This document shows, piece after piece, positions 14,281 through 20,543 of a DNA stretch of 20,543 bases. The position numbers and the translations under genes are program-made. The stretch comes from Proteobacteria bacterium SG_bin5 (GTDB taxonomy: Bacteria; Pseudomonadota; Alphaproteobacteria; Sphingomonadales; Sphingomonadaceae). Numbering within the stretch: position 1 is the stretch's first letter; each line of letters starts with the position of its first letter. Below the pieces are notes generated by a model, which saw nothing but the letters and a program-made list of their open reading frames with translations, made no database searches and had not been told where the DNA came from. The stretch is taken from contig LWDI01000091.1 of assembly GCA_002083475.1 (NCBI GenBank), positions 22,597 through 43,139 of the forward strand, written 5' to 3'.

Positions 14281-15681
14281 TTAAGAAGGCGACGCACCCG
14301 GCGAAATTTTTTCGCGCGTTTCGTCACCCCCGCCCAGGCGCCCTTTCAGCAGCAGCACCGCGCGCAGCCCCGGCGCATTGTCGCCGATGACGAGGCGCCC
14401 GTCATGCGCCGCCGCGATCGCCGCGACCAGATTGAGCCCCAGCCCATGCCCGCCCTCGCCCCGGCTCGGGTCGAGCCGCACGAAGCGCCGCACCACGCGC
14501 GCGCGGTCCTTTTCCGGCACGCCGGGGCCATCGTCGGCGACTTCGAGTTCGACCGCGTCCGCCCCCGCCGCGCGCGCGGCGATCAAGATGTGGGTGCCGA
14601 GCGGGGTGTGGCGCTGGGCATTGTCGAGCAGATTGATCAGCCCTTGCGCGATCAGCTCGCGGTCGCCGCGCACGATTAGCCCGGGCGCGATGTCGGCGGC
14701 GATGCTGCGCCCGCCATCGGTCACCGCCGGGCCATAGGCCTCGTGCAGATCCTCGGCGAGCGCGCTGACGTCGACCAGGCCGAAGCCGCGCTTCACCGAT
14801 CCGCCCTCGACCTCCGAAATGCGCAGGATCGCCGCGAACAGCTTGAGCAAATCGTCGCTCTGCTTGAGCGCGCGTTCGAGCGCGGCGTGCTGCACCTGGG
14901 GGTCGCCCGCCGCCTCGCCGGTGCCGAGCGCGAGTTCGACCTCGCCGCGCAGCCGGGCGAGCGGGGTGCGCAGGTCATGCGCGACGTCGCTCGATACCTG
15001 ACGCAGATTCTCGAGCAGTTGCACGATCCGATCGAGCATCGCATTGAGCGCCATCCCCAGCCGATCGAATTCGTCGCCGCGCGGCGAGACCGGCACGCGC
15101 CGATCGAAATTGCCGCGCGCGATCGCCTCGGCGGTTTCGCCCACCATCTCCAGCCGCTGGCGCAAATAGCCGCCGAGCAGCACCGCGCCGACCACGCCGA
15201 CGATGATCGCGATCCCCATCGCCGCGAGCGTCAATTCCAGGATGATCCGCTCGACCGCGCCGAGCGCGTCGCCATCGAGCGCGACGATGAGCATGTCGCC
15301 CCGCCGCAGCGGCGCGACGAGCAAGCGCGTCGGCCCGCTGGCAAGCGTCATCCAGTGAAAGCCCCGGGGCGGCGGCGGCATGAAGCGCAACGTTCCCGCG
15401 CGCCAGCGTCCCCGGGCGTCGTAAAGGCCGTAGAGAAAGCTGTTGCGCCCGCCCGCCCGCGCGCGCGCATCGATCGTCGCGCGCAGTTCGCTGAGGTCGT
15501 CGCCATCATGCTCGGCGACGAGTTCGGCCGCTTCGAGCCGCAGCGTTTCGTCTTGCTGTTGGCCGATCTGGCGATCGGCGGCGAAATAGACGGTGACCCC
15601 GAGCGCCGCGATGGTCAGCGCGAAAATGGCGGCATAGACGAAGGCGATGCGGTAAGCCGCGCTCGCCAAGAGCCTAGTCAT
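14281..15681 (-). CDS. Two-component sensor histidine kinase, HAMP-containing
   Basis: 466-residue membrane sensor kinase. Transmembrane helix 1 is about residues 11-33 and helix 2 about 149-172. Between them is a periplasmic domain of about 115 residues of no recognised family, containing a proline run (FMPPPPRGFHW). The cytoplasmic part has a HAMP linker (about 173-225), the HisKA H-box with phospho-acceptor H235 (SDVAHDLRTPLARLR), and the HATPase domain with N354 (LLDNAQRHTP), DDGPGVP at 383-389 and GHGLGLNL at 411-418. It is complete. Its ATG at 15681 overlaps the end of the response-regulator gene by 8 nt, so the two are co-translated partners. The signal it senses is unknown. Confidence 0.95.
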   Translation of the reverse strand: MTRLLASAAYRIAFVYAAIFALTIAALGVTVYFAADRQIGQQQDETLRLEAAELVAEHDGDDLSELRATIDARARAGGRNSFLYGLYDARGRWRAGTLRFMPPPPRGFHWMTLASGPTRLLVAPLRRGDMLIVALDGDALGAVERIILELTLAAMGIAIIVGVVGAVLLGGYLRQRLEMVGETAEAIARGNFDRRVPVSPRGDEFDRLGMALNAMLDRIVQLLENLRQVSSDVAHDLRTPLARLRGEVELALGTGEAAGDPQVQHAALERALKQSDDLLKLFAAILRISEVEGGSVKRGFGLVDVSALAEDLHEAYGPAVTDGGRSIAADIAPGLIVRGDRELIAQGLINLLDNAQRHTPLGTHILIAARAAGADAVELEVADDGPGVPEKDRARVVRRFVRLDPSRGEGGHGLGLNLVAAIAAAHDGRLVIGDNAPGLRAVLLLKGRLGGGDETREKISPGASPS

Positions 15682-16351
15682 CCGCGCGCATGCGATAGCC
15701 TACGCCGCGCAACGTTTGAATCGGATCATTGTCGAACCCCTCGTTGAGCTTGGAGCGCAGCCGGCTCAAATGGCTTTCGACGATGTTGGTCTGCGGATCG
15801 AAATGGAAGCCCCAGACGAGTTCGAGGAACATCGTGCGGGTGACGACCTTGCCGGCGTGGCGCATCAATTGTTCGAGCAGCGAGAATTCGCGCGGCTGCA
15901 AGTGGATTTCCTTGCCCTCGCGCCGCACTTCGCGCTTGATCAAGTCCATCTCGATCCCGGCGACCGCGAGCCGGGTTTGCGAATCGCTGATCGGCGGGCG
16001 CCGCATCAATGCCGCGAGCCGGGCGGTGAGTTCGGGAAAAGCAAAGGGCTTGACGAGATAATCATCGGCGCCGGCCTCGAGCCCCGAAACACGGTCCATG
16101 ATCCCGCCGAGCGCGGTGAGCATCAGCACCGGCGTCGAAACCCCGGCGGCGCGCCACCGCGTGAGCACTTCGACGCCATCGATTCCGGGGAGCATGCGAT
16201 CGAGCACGACGACGTCGAAACTATCGGTGCCCCCCGTTTTCAGTGCCTCGTCGCCGGTCGCGGCGCGCGTGACTTGGTGGCCCAGATCGACCAACCCCTG
16301 TTCGACCAGGCGGGCGGTGACCTCATCATCCTCGGCGAGCAAAATCTTCAT
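15674..16351 (-). CDS. OmpR/PhoB-family response regulator
   Basis: 225-residue transcription factor partnered with the overlapping histidine kinase. The receiver domain is about 1-115, with acidic pocket D8 and D9, phospho-acceptor D51 in VVVLDRMLPG, T79 and K101 in VKPF. The winged-helix DNA-binding domain is about 130-222, with HLQPREFSLLEQLMRH, VVTRTMFLELVWGFHFDPQT, and the recognition-helix stretch NIVESHLSRLRSKL followed by IQTLRGVGYRM. The receiver sequence resembles the QseB/PmrA/CusR side of the family. The ATG at 16351 has no Shine-Dalgarno. Instead a 16-bp inverted repeat abuts it, which may be an autoregulatory site or an RNA hairpin. Confidence 0.95.
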   Translation of the reverse strand: MKILLAEDDEVTARLVEQGLVDLGHQVTRAATGDEALKTGGTDSFDVVVLDRMLPGIDGVEVLTRWRAAGVSTPVLMLTALGGIMDRVSGLEAGADDYLVKPFAFPELTARLAALMRRPPISDSQTRLAVAGIEMDLIKREVRREGKEIHLQPREFSLLEQLMRHAGKVVTRTMFLELVWGFHFDPQTNIVESHLSRLRSKLNEGFDNDPIQTLRGVGYRMRADD

Positions 16352-16367
16352 GCGTTATTCGTAACGC
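16352..16367 (-). promoter_or_regulatory. Inverted repeat abutting the response-regulator start codon
   Basis: On the minus strand, GCGTTA-CGAA-TAACGC runs straight into the ATG at 16351. The arms are perfect 6-bp complements around a 4-nt centre. It occupies the place where a Shine-Dalgarno would be, and none is present. It could be an operator for the regulator itself or an mRNA hairpin limiting initiation. A separate 10-bp palindrome, AATCTAGATT, lies farther upstream near 16400-16410. Confidence 0.4.
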
Positions 16368-16430
16368 AAGCGGCTAGGAAGTCCCGATTTTTCTTCCCAA
16401 TCTAGATTAACGGTGCTTGGGGCGATCCCC

Positions 16431-16907
16431 CTAAGGCAGCGCTTCGGTCGGCTCGACGCCCCAGAGCCGGTTCGCCTCGACATAGCCGACCCGGCCGTGC
16501 GCGTCGAACAAGCACCAGCCGCGCGCGCATTTGCTCAGCCGGCCGACCACGCCGGGCGCCGCGCGATACAGGATCTTCGCCCCCGCCTCCGGCGCGGCGT
16601 GAAGCGTGGCTTCGCTCGACAGCACGATCGCGGTGCGATCATCGGACAGCAAATTGCCCTGCATCCAACCGATCGTGCCGCCCGGATCCTCGATCTTGCG
16701 CCATTCCTTGAACGCGCCGAGCACGCGCACCGGCAGATCGGGGCGGACGTAGAGCCAGCTCGCCGGGAAATTGCGTCCGGGGCCGTTGCGCATCCGCGCC
16801 TTGCTCGCGCGGATCGAGGCGAAATAGGGATAGGCGCGCTTCTCCGCCGCCGAGAGCGGCGCGACGACGAGCGCGGTGAGCGCGAGCAGCGACAAGACCA
16901 GGCGCAT
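16431..16907 (-). CDS. Exported SH3-domain protein
   Basis: 158-residue exported protein. The signal peptide is MRLVLSLLALTALVVAPLSA, cleaved before about residue 21. A bacterial SH3 (SH3_3-type) domain follows, with SKARMRNGPGRNFPASWLY, then VRVLGAFKEWRKIEDPGG and TIGWMQGNLLS. The C-terminal half, about residues 90-158, looks like a second, more diverged SH3-like unit (ATLHAAPEAGAKILYRAAPG, then RGWCLFDAHGRVGYVEANRLWG). Such domains often bind peptidoglycan or peptides in the periplasm. The ATG at 16907 was chosen over an in-frame start 25 codons upstream because of the GGAGG 5 nt before it and the signal peptide. It lies 79 nt upstream of the response-regulator gene in the same direction. 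Confidence 0.9.
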   Translation of the reverse strand: MRLVLSLLALTALVVAPLSAAEKRAYPYFASIRASKARMRNGPGRNFPASWLYVRPDLPVRVLGAFKEWRKIEDPGGTIGWMQGNLLSDDRTAIVLSSEATLHAAPEAGAKILYRAAPGVVGRLSKCARGWCLFDAHGRVGYVEANRLWGVEPTEALP

Positions 16908-16993
16908 GAAACCTCCAAGCAATTCAGGGCGCGCGCCCCGCGCCCGCTTTACACCGTTGACGCAAAGCCCGTCGCTCGCCAAGCCTCTAACCC

Positions 16994-18004
16994 ATGCCCG
17001 ATTTGAGACGCCCGCTCGCCAAGGTCCCCCATCCCAAGGTGATCGTGACGCGCGAATTGGCGGATGCGACGATGGATCGGATGGCCGCGCTGTTCGACGT
17101 GTCGCTCAACCGCGCCGACATCGCCTTCACCCGCGACCAGTTCGCCCAGGCGATGCAAGCGTGCGACGTGCTGGTGCCGACGGTGACCGACGAGATCGAC
17201 GCCGCGCTGATCGACCAAGCCGGCGAGCGGCTGAGGCTGATCGCCAATTTCGGCGCGGGGGTGAACCATATCGATCTCGCCGCTTGCCGCCGGCGCGGCA
17301 TCATCGTCACCAATACCCCCGGCGTGCTCACCGAGGATACCGCCGATATGGCGATGGCGCTGATCGTCGCGGTGCCGCGCCGGCTCGCCGAGGGCGAGAA
17401 ATTGGTGCGATCGGGCGAGTGGAAGGGGTGGAGCCCGGGCGGGATGCTCGGCCACCGCATCGGCGGCAAGGCGCTCGGCATCATCGGCATGGGGCGGATC
17501 GGCCAGGCGGTCGCGCGGCGCGCGCGCGCCTTCGGGCTCGCGATCCATTATCACAACCGCCAGCGCCTGCCCAAGGTGCTGGAGGCCGAATTGGGCGCGA
17601 TGTGGCATCCCAATCTCGACGAGATGCTCGCGACGATCGACATTCTCACCATCCACACCCCGCGCAACGCGCAGAGCGAGAATTTGCTCAGCGCCGAGCG
17701 GATCGCGCTGCTCCAGCCGCATGTCTATGTCATCAACACCTCGCGCGGCGGGATCGTCGACGAGGATGCGCTGATCGACGCGCTCGAAAGCGGGCGGCTC
17801 GCGGGCGCGGGGCTCGACGTGTGGAAGCACGAGCCCGCGATCGATCCCCGCCTGCTCGCGCTGCCCAATGTGGTGATGACGCCGCATATGGGCTCCGCGA
17901 CCTACGAGGGCCGGATCGCGAGCGGCGAGAAGGTCATTCGCAACATCCGCGTTTGGGCCGATGGTCACCGGCCGCCCGATCAAGTGCTCGAGGGTTGGGT
18001 CTAA
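16994..18004 (+). CDS. D-isomer-specific 2-hydroxyacid dehydrogenase (glyoxylate/hydroxypyruvate reductase-like)
   Basis: 336-residue NAD(P)-dependent D-2-hydroxyacid dehydrogenase, probably reducing glyoxylate or hydroxypyruvate in the cytoplasm. The nucleotide-binding motif GMGRIG is at 165-170. HNRQRL after the second strand, with an Arg rather than an Asp, favours NADP(H). The catalytic set is complete: R251 in NTSRGGIVDE, E280 in KHEPAIDP, and H298 in TPHMGSAT. The substrate loop NFGAGVNHID is at 85-94. The ATG at 16994 gives a normal N-terminus; no Shine-Dalgarno is seen. Divergent from the SH3 gene across 86 bp, which contains a GGGCGCGCGCCC palindrome. A likely terminator follows. The exact substrate is inference. 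Confidence 0.92.
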   Translation: MPDLRRPLAKVPHPKVIVTRELADATMDRMAALFDVSLNRADIAFTRDQFAQAMQACDVLVPTVTDEIDAALIDQAGERLRLIANFGAGVNHIDLAACRRRGIIVTNTPGVLTEDTADMAMALIVAVPRRLAEGEKLVRSGEWKGWSPGGMLGHRIGGKALGIIGMGRIGQAVARRARAFGLAIHYHNRQRLPKVLEAELGAMWHPNLDEMLATIDILTIHTPRNAQSENLLSAERIALLQPHVYVINTSRGGIVDEDALIDALESGRLAGAGLDVWKHEPAIDPRLLALPNVVMTPHMGSATYEGRIASGEKVIRNIRVWADGHRPPDQVLEGWV

Positions 18005-18016
18005 ACGCCCCAAATC

Positions 18017-18042
18017 CGGGCCTTTGATCATGGCCCGTTCTT
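18017..18042 (+). terminator. Probable terminator after the hydroxyacid dehydrogenase gene
   Basis: A 6-bp stem (CGGGCC 18017-18022 / GGCCCG 18032-18037) with a 9-nt loop, followed by TTCTTC. It lies 13 nt after the stop codon. The T tract is weak. Confidence 0.45.
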
Positions 18043-18117
18043 CAAAGCATGGTGTTTCGGCGATGCTTAAATCCTGAGCCGCGCCCCCCCAAGGGGCGCT
18101 TCGCTGGGAGACGCGCG

Positions 18118-19110
18118 GTGCGCCATTATCTGCCCCCACCCCCCGCCGGGCTGCACCTGGTCGATCACGCCCGGGCCGACGCCGCGACGGTCGCGATCGC
18201 CGACGAACGCGCGCGTCATTGGCGCTCGCCCCACCCGGGCGAATTGCGCCCGGGGACGATCGAGCATAGCCGCGCGGTCGCGGCGATGTTTCGCGATACC
18301 TTCAACCCCTATAAGCCGAGCATCATCGATTGGCCCCGGCTCGATGCCGAGGCGCTCGCGCGGCTGACCAGCCTGCCGATCTGGGACATCGCCGTCCAGA
18401 CCGAGGGGCGCGCGCGCATCCGCATGCTCAGCTATGCGCATAGCGTCGCCGATCCGGCCTGGCGCGGCGCGCTCGAACTCAACGCCTGGGAGGAAGGGCG
18501 GCACAAGCATGTGCTCGCCAATCTGGTCGAGGCCTATGGCATCGCGCTCGCGCCCGAGCCGCCCTATCCCGCGCCGCGGCTGAAGCTCTGGGCCTATCTC
18601 GTCACCGGCTTTTCCGAATGCATCGACAGTTTCTTCGCCTTCGGCTTGTTCCGCCTCGCCGAGCGATCGGGCTATTTCCCGCCCGAATTGGTCGAGACGT
18701 TCGAGCCGGTGATGCAGGAGGAAGGCCGCCACATCCTGCTCTTCGCCAATTGGCTCGCCTGGTACCGCGCGACCATGCCCTGGTGGCGGCGGCCGGGGTT
18801 CGAGCTGATGGTCGCCGCCGTCTGGCTGTTCCTTGCCTGGGAGCGGGTGGGGCTCGCGCGCGGGATCGAGGGGGGCGCGGCGGAGGACGCCAATTTCGCG
18901 GTGACCGGCAGCCAGGCGAGGAGCGACGAGGAAGTGACGCTCACCGGGCTGCTCGCGCTCTGCCTGGAGGAAAACGACCGGCGCTTCGCTTATTATGACG
19001 CGCGGCTGAAGCGCCCGAGCTTCATGCCCTGGGCCGCGCGCACCGTGCTGCGGCTGATGGGCAAGCGCGACAAGCGCGCGGCGAGCTTGGGCGCGGCGAA
19101 GCGAGCGTAA
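18118..19110 (+). CDS. Ferritin-like di-iron protein of unknown function
   Basis: 330-residue protein with two copies of the carboxylate-bridged di-iron pattern: E96, then E126-G-R-H129 in NAWEEGRHKH; and E167 in GFSECIDSFFAFG, then E202-G-R-H205 in PVMQEEGRHILLF. The spacing fits a four-helix ferritin-like bundle that binds two irons, as in di-iron oxygenases and oxidases. After it, about residues 228-247 (ELMVAAVWLFLAWERVGLA) are strongly hydrophobic and may touch a membrane. I do not recognise a specific enzyme family. The GTG at 18118 was chosen, with GGGAG 7 nt upstream, over an in-frame ATG at 18049. That ATG would add 23 Arg/Pro-rich residues encoded across a 7-bp hairpin (18081-18099). 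Confidence 0.82.
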   Translation: MRHYLPPPPAGLHLVDHARADAATVAIADERARHWRSPHPGELRPGTIEHSRAVAAMFRDTFNPYKPSIIDWPRLDAEALARLTSLPIWDIAVQTEGRARIRMLSYAHSVADPAWRGALELNAWEEGRHKHVLANLVEAYGIALAPEPPYPAPRLKLWAYLVTGFSECIDSFFAFGLFRLAERSGYFPPELVETFEPVMQEEGRHILLFANWLAWYRATMPWWRRPGFELMVAAVWLFLAWERVGLARGIEGGAAEDANFAVTGSQARSDEEVTLTGLLALCLEENDRRFAYYDARLKRPSFMPWAARTVLRLMGKRDKRAASLGAAKRA

Positions 19111-19123
19111 CCCCTACATCCTA

Positions 19124-19209
19124 AAGCGTCGCCCCAGCGAAAGCCGGGGCCTCGTGCTCCTGGCGCGCGCCGTCGGCCAGAGGCCCCGGCTTTCGCCGGG
19201 GCGACGCTT
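19124..19209. repeat. 86-bp near-perfect inverted repeat between convergent genes
   Basis: Arms of 29 bp (19124-19152 and 19181-19209), complementary at 28 positions, enclose a 28-nt loop. Each arm contains the palindromic core AGCCGGGGCCT / AGGCCCCGGCT next to CGTCGCCCC / GGGGCGACG. The loop holds a smaller CTGGC...GCCAG stem. It lies between the stops of two convergent genes, so it can act as a bidirectional transcription end. I recall this GTCGCCCC-GCGAAAGCCGGGGCC motif as a common intergenic repeat in sphingomonads. The structure is seen; the family identity is recollection. Confidence 0.8.
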
Positions 19210-19216
19210 CGTCCGA

Positions 19217-20386
19217 TCACCCCCGGCTCAGCCGCCCGACCAATTCGACATGCGTCGACCAGATGAATTGCCCCACGGGTTGGACCCAATCGAGCCGATA
19301 GCCCTGCTCGCACAATATCTTCACATCGCGCGCGAAGCTGCTGGGGTTGCACGAAACATAAGCGATCACCGGCACCCGCGACGCGGCGAGCGCCGCCGCC
19401 TGTTCGCGCGCCCCCGCGCGCGGCGGATCGAGCACCACCGCCGCGAAACGATCGAGCTCGGCGCCGTGGAGCGGGCGGCGATAAAGATCGCGGTGCTCGG
19501 CCTCGACCGGCCGCCGCGCCCGCCCCGCCGCCGTCTTGAGCGCGAGCACCGCGTCGCGCGCGGCCTCGGCGGCATGGACGCGCGCCTCGAGCGCGAAGGC
19601 GAACGTGCCGAGCCCGGCGAAGAGATCGGCGACGAGCGGCGCCTCCCCCAGCGCCGCGCGCACCCCCGCGACCAACGCCGCCTCGCCCTCGGGCGTCGCT
19701 TGCAGGAACGCGGCCGGCGGCAGCGGCACCGCGACCCCGCCGAGCGTCACCGTCACCGCCGCCGGCTCCCAGCGCGTCTCGGGGCCGAGCCCGGCGTCGA
19801 GGCTCAACCGCGCGAGCCCCTGGGCTTGCGCGAAATCGGTCAGCGCCTCGGCCGCCGCCAACCCTTCGGCCGCCACCCCCAAGAGCAGCACATCGACGCC
19901 CTGGTCCGCGAGCGTCAGCCGGATTTCTACCCGGCGCTTGGGCGCGAGCCGGGCGAGCAATCGCTTGAGCGGCGCGACCAGCGCGAACAGCGCTGGCGCG
20001 AGCACATGGCATTCGGCGAGATCGACGAGCTGGTGGCTCCCCGCCATGCTGAAGCCGAGCCGCCCGCGCTCATAATGGAGGCTCGCGCGGCGGCGGGTGC
20101 GCGGCGGCGACAGCGCGGGGGCGCGGATCACGCTCTCCAGCCCCTGCGCGGCGAGCGCGCCGGCGACGCGATCGGTGCAGAATGCGGCATAGCTCGCGGC
20201 GTCGAGATGCTGGAGCTGGCAGCCGCCGCACGTCGGAAAATGGCGGCACGGCGGCGCCTGATGATGCGGCCCCGGCGTCACGCTGCCATCTTCGGCCAGC
20301 CAATCCCCCGGCGCGGCGAGCGGGGCGAAGCGGCCATCGTCGCTCACCCCCTCGCCCCGCGCGGCGACGCGGACGATGCGGCTCAT
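19217..20386 (-). CDS. Class I SAM-dependent RNA (uracil-C5)-methyltransferase, RlmD/TrmA family
   Basis: 389-residue RNA m5U methyltransferase; homologues methylate U1939 of 23S rRNA (RlmD) or U54 of tRNA. The [4Fe-4S] cysteines of the RlmD branch are present: C47, C53 and C56 in CRHFPTCGGCQLQH, plus C126 in LAECHVL. The SAM-binding motif is ADLFAGLGTFAF (about 253-264). The catalytic region has DPPRAG at 320-325, nucleophile C346 in YVSCNPSSFARD, and base E381 in STHVELVGRL. The N-terminal TRAM-like part is short (about 35 residues) compared with E. coli RlmD. The ATG at 20386 overlaps the stop of the upstream gene in ATGA. The exact target base is not decidable from sequence alone. Confidence 0.93.
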   Translation of the reverse strand: MSRIVRVAARGEGVSDDGRFAPLAAPGDWLAEDGSVTPGPHHQAPPCRHFPTCGGCQLQHLDAASYAAFCTDRVAGALAAQGLESVIRAPALSPPRTRRRASLHYERGRLGFSMAGSHQLVDLAECHVLAPALFALVAPLKRLLARLAPKRRVEIRLTLADQGVDVLLLGVAAEGLAAAEALTDFAQAQGLARLSLDAGLGPETRWEPAAVTVTLGGVAVPLPPAAFLQATPEGEAALVAGVRAALGEAPLVADLFAGLGTFAFALEARVHAAEAARDAVLALKTAAGRARRPVEAEHRDLYRRPLHGAELDRFAAVVLDPPRAGAREQAAALAASRVPVIAYVSCNPSSFARDVKILCEQGYRLDWVQPVGQFIWSTHVELVGRLSRG

Positions 20387-20543
20387 GCCACGCCCCCCAG
20401 CGCGCGGGCGAGATCGTCGGCGATCATCCCGGCCGCGCAGCGCCGCGCGGCGGCGGCATGGCGCCAGACGCCCGCCCGGGCCGCCGCGAACGCATCCGAT
20501 TTGGCGAAGGCGGCGCCGATCGCGCCGGCGAGCACGTCCCCCT
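20383..20543 (-). CDS. nnrD: C-terminal end of NAD(P)H-hydrate dehydratase (NnrD), 5' part beyond window
   Basis: The minus strand is open from the window edge to a TGA at 20385-20383, encoding a 52-residue C-terminal fragment. It begins with GDVLAGAIGAAFAK, the conserved GD-VLAG motif of the ADP/ATP-dependent NAD(P)H-hydrate dehydratase (YjeF C-terminal, ribokinase-like) domain, and continues AGVWRHAAAARRCAAG and MIADDLARAL, also typical of the family's last helices. The enzyme repairs hydrated NAD(P)H, often as a fusion with the NnrE epimerase; whether it is fused here cannot be seen. Its stop overlaps the ATG of the RNA methyltransferase gene by 4 nt (ATGA), implying one operon with coupled translation. 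Confidence 0.82.
   Translation of the reverse strand, partial: GDVLAGAIGAAFAKSDAFAAARAGVWRHAAAARRCAAGMIADDLARALGGVA

Noticed and set aside
16957..16962. TTGACG as a -35 box for the hydroxyacid dehydrogenase gene
   Set aside because: No -10-like box lies 15-19 nt downstream; the nearest candidate is 23 nt away and almost touches the ATG.
18049..18117. ATG start giving the di-iron protein 23 extra residues
   Set aside because: The extension is Arg/Pro-rich and is encoded across a hairpin; the GTG at 18118 has a good ribosome site. Not fully excluded.
1..20543. CRISPR array, tRNA, rRNA, prophage or insertion sequence
   Set aside because: I saw no regularly spaced direct repeats, no tRNA-like cloverleaf and no transposase or integrase motif. 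The palindromic elements lack coding capacity.

Overview
The window looks like chromosome of an alphaproteobacterium, most likely Sphingomonas or a close relative. The reasons are the very high GC content with strong third-position GC bias, the slt / dapA / smpB neighbourhood, and several intergenic palindromic repeats of kinds I associate with sphingomonads. Genus assignment is inference. The strong codon bias produces very long antisense open frames opposite nearly every real gene; these were left out.

Layout. Positions 1-3937 (minus) hold two tandem M13-family zinc metallopeptidases; the first runs off the window start, and a clear terminator lies between them. Positions 4039-5567 (minus) hold dapA and then smpB, with a 101-bp inverted-repeat element between them. 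Divergent from dapA, positions 5668-9550 (plus) carry slt (lytic transglycosylase), greB, an acylphosphatase, a Uma2-type nuclease-fold gene and a VOC-fold gene overlapping it by 4 nt. ettA (9555-11234, minus) converges on these. Divergent from ettA is a toxin-antitoxin pair (Phd/YefM-like antitoxin plus PIN toxin), followed 3 nt later by a secreted M28 peptidase (plus), then a small lipoprotein behind an exact match to the alphaproteobacterial general-stress-response (EcfG) promoter. After a terminator and a palindromic repeat, four minus-strand genes follow: a hotdog thioesterase, a histidine kinase, its OmpR-type response regulator, and an SH3-domain exported protein. Positions 16994-19110 (plus) encode a D-2-hydroxyacid dehydrogenase and a ferritin-like di-iron protein. 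After an 86-bp near-perfect inverted repeat, the minus strand carries an RlmD/TrmA-type RNA methyltransferase and the last 52 codons of an NAD(P)H-hydrate dehydratase.

Most of the content is housekeeping: translation quality control (smpB, ettA), transcription rescue (greB), lysine and cell-wall precursor synthesis (dapA), wall turnover (slt), RNA modification and metabolite repair. The accessory parts are the Uma2-VOC pair and the toxin-antitoxin pair, which use codons (ATA, TTA, CTA) that the neighbours avoid. I saw no tRNA, rRNA, CRISPR array, phage or transposase gene. No gene-free stretch exceeds about 165 bases. I did not find a clearly new multi-gene system. The best leads are the stress-type promoter of the lipoprotein, the unassigned di-iron protein, the toxin-to-peptidase coupling, and the repeat elements.
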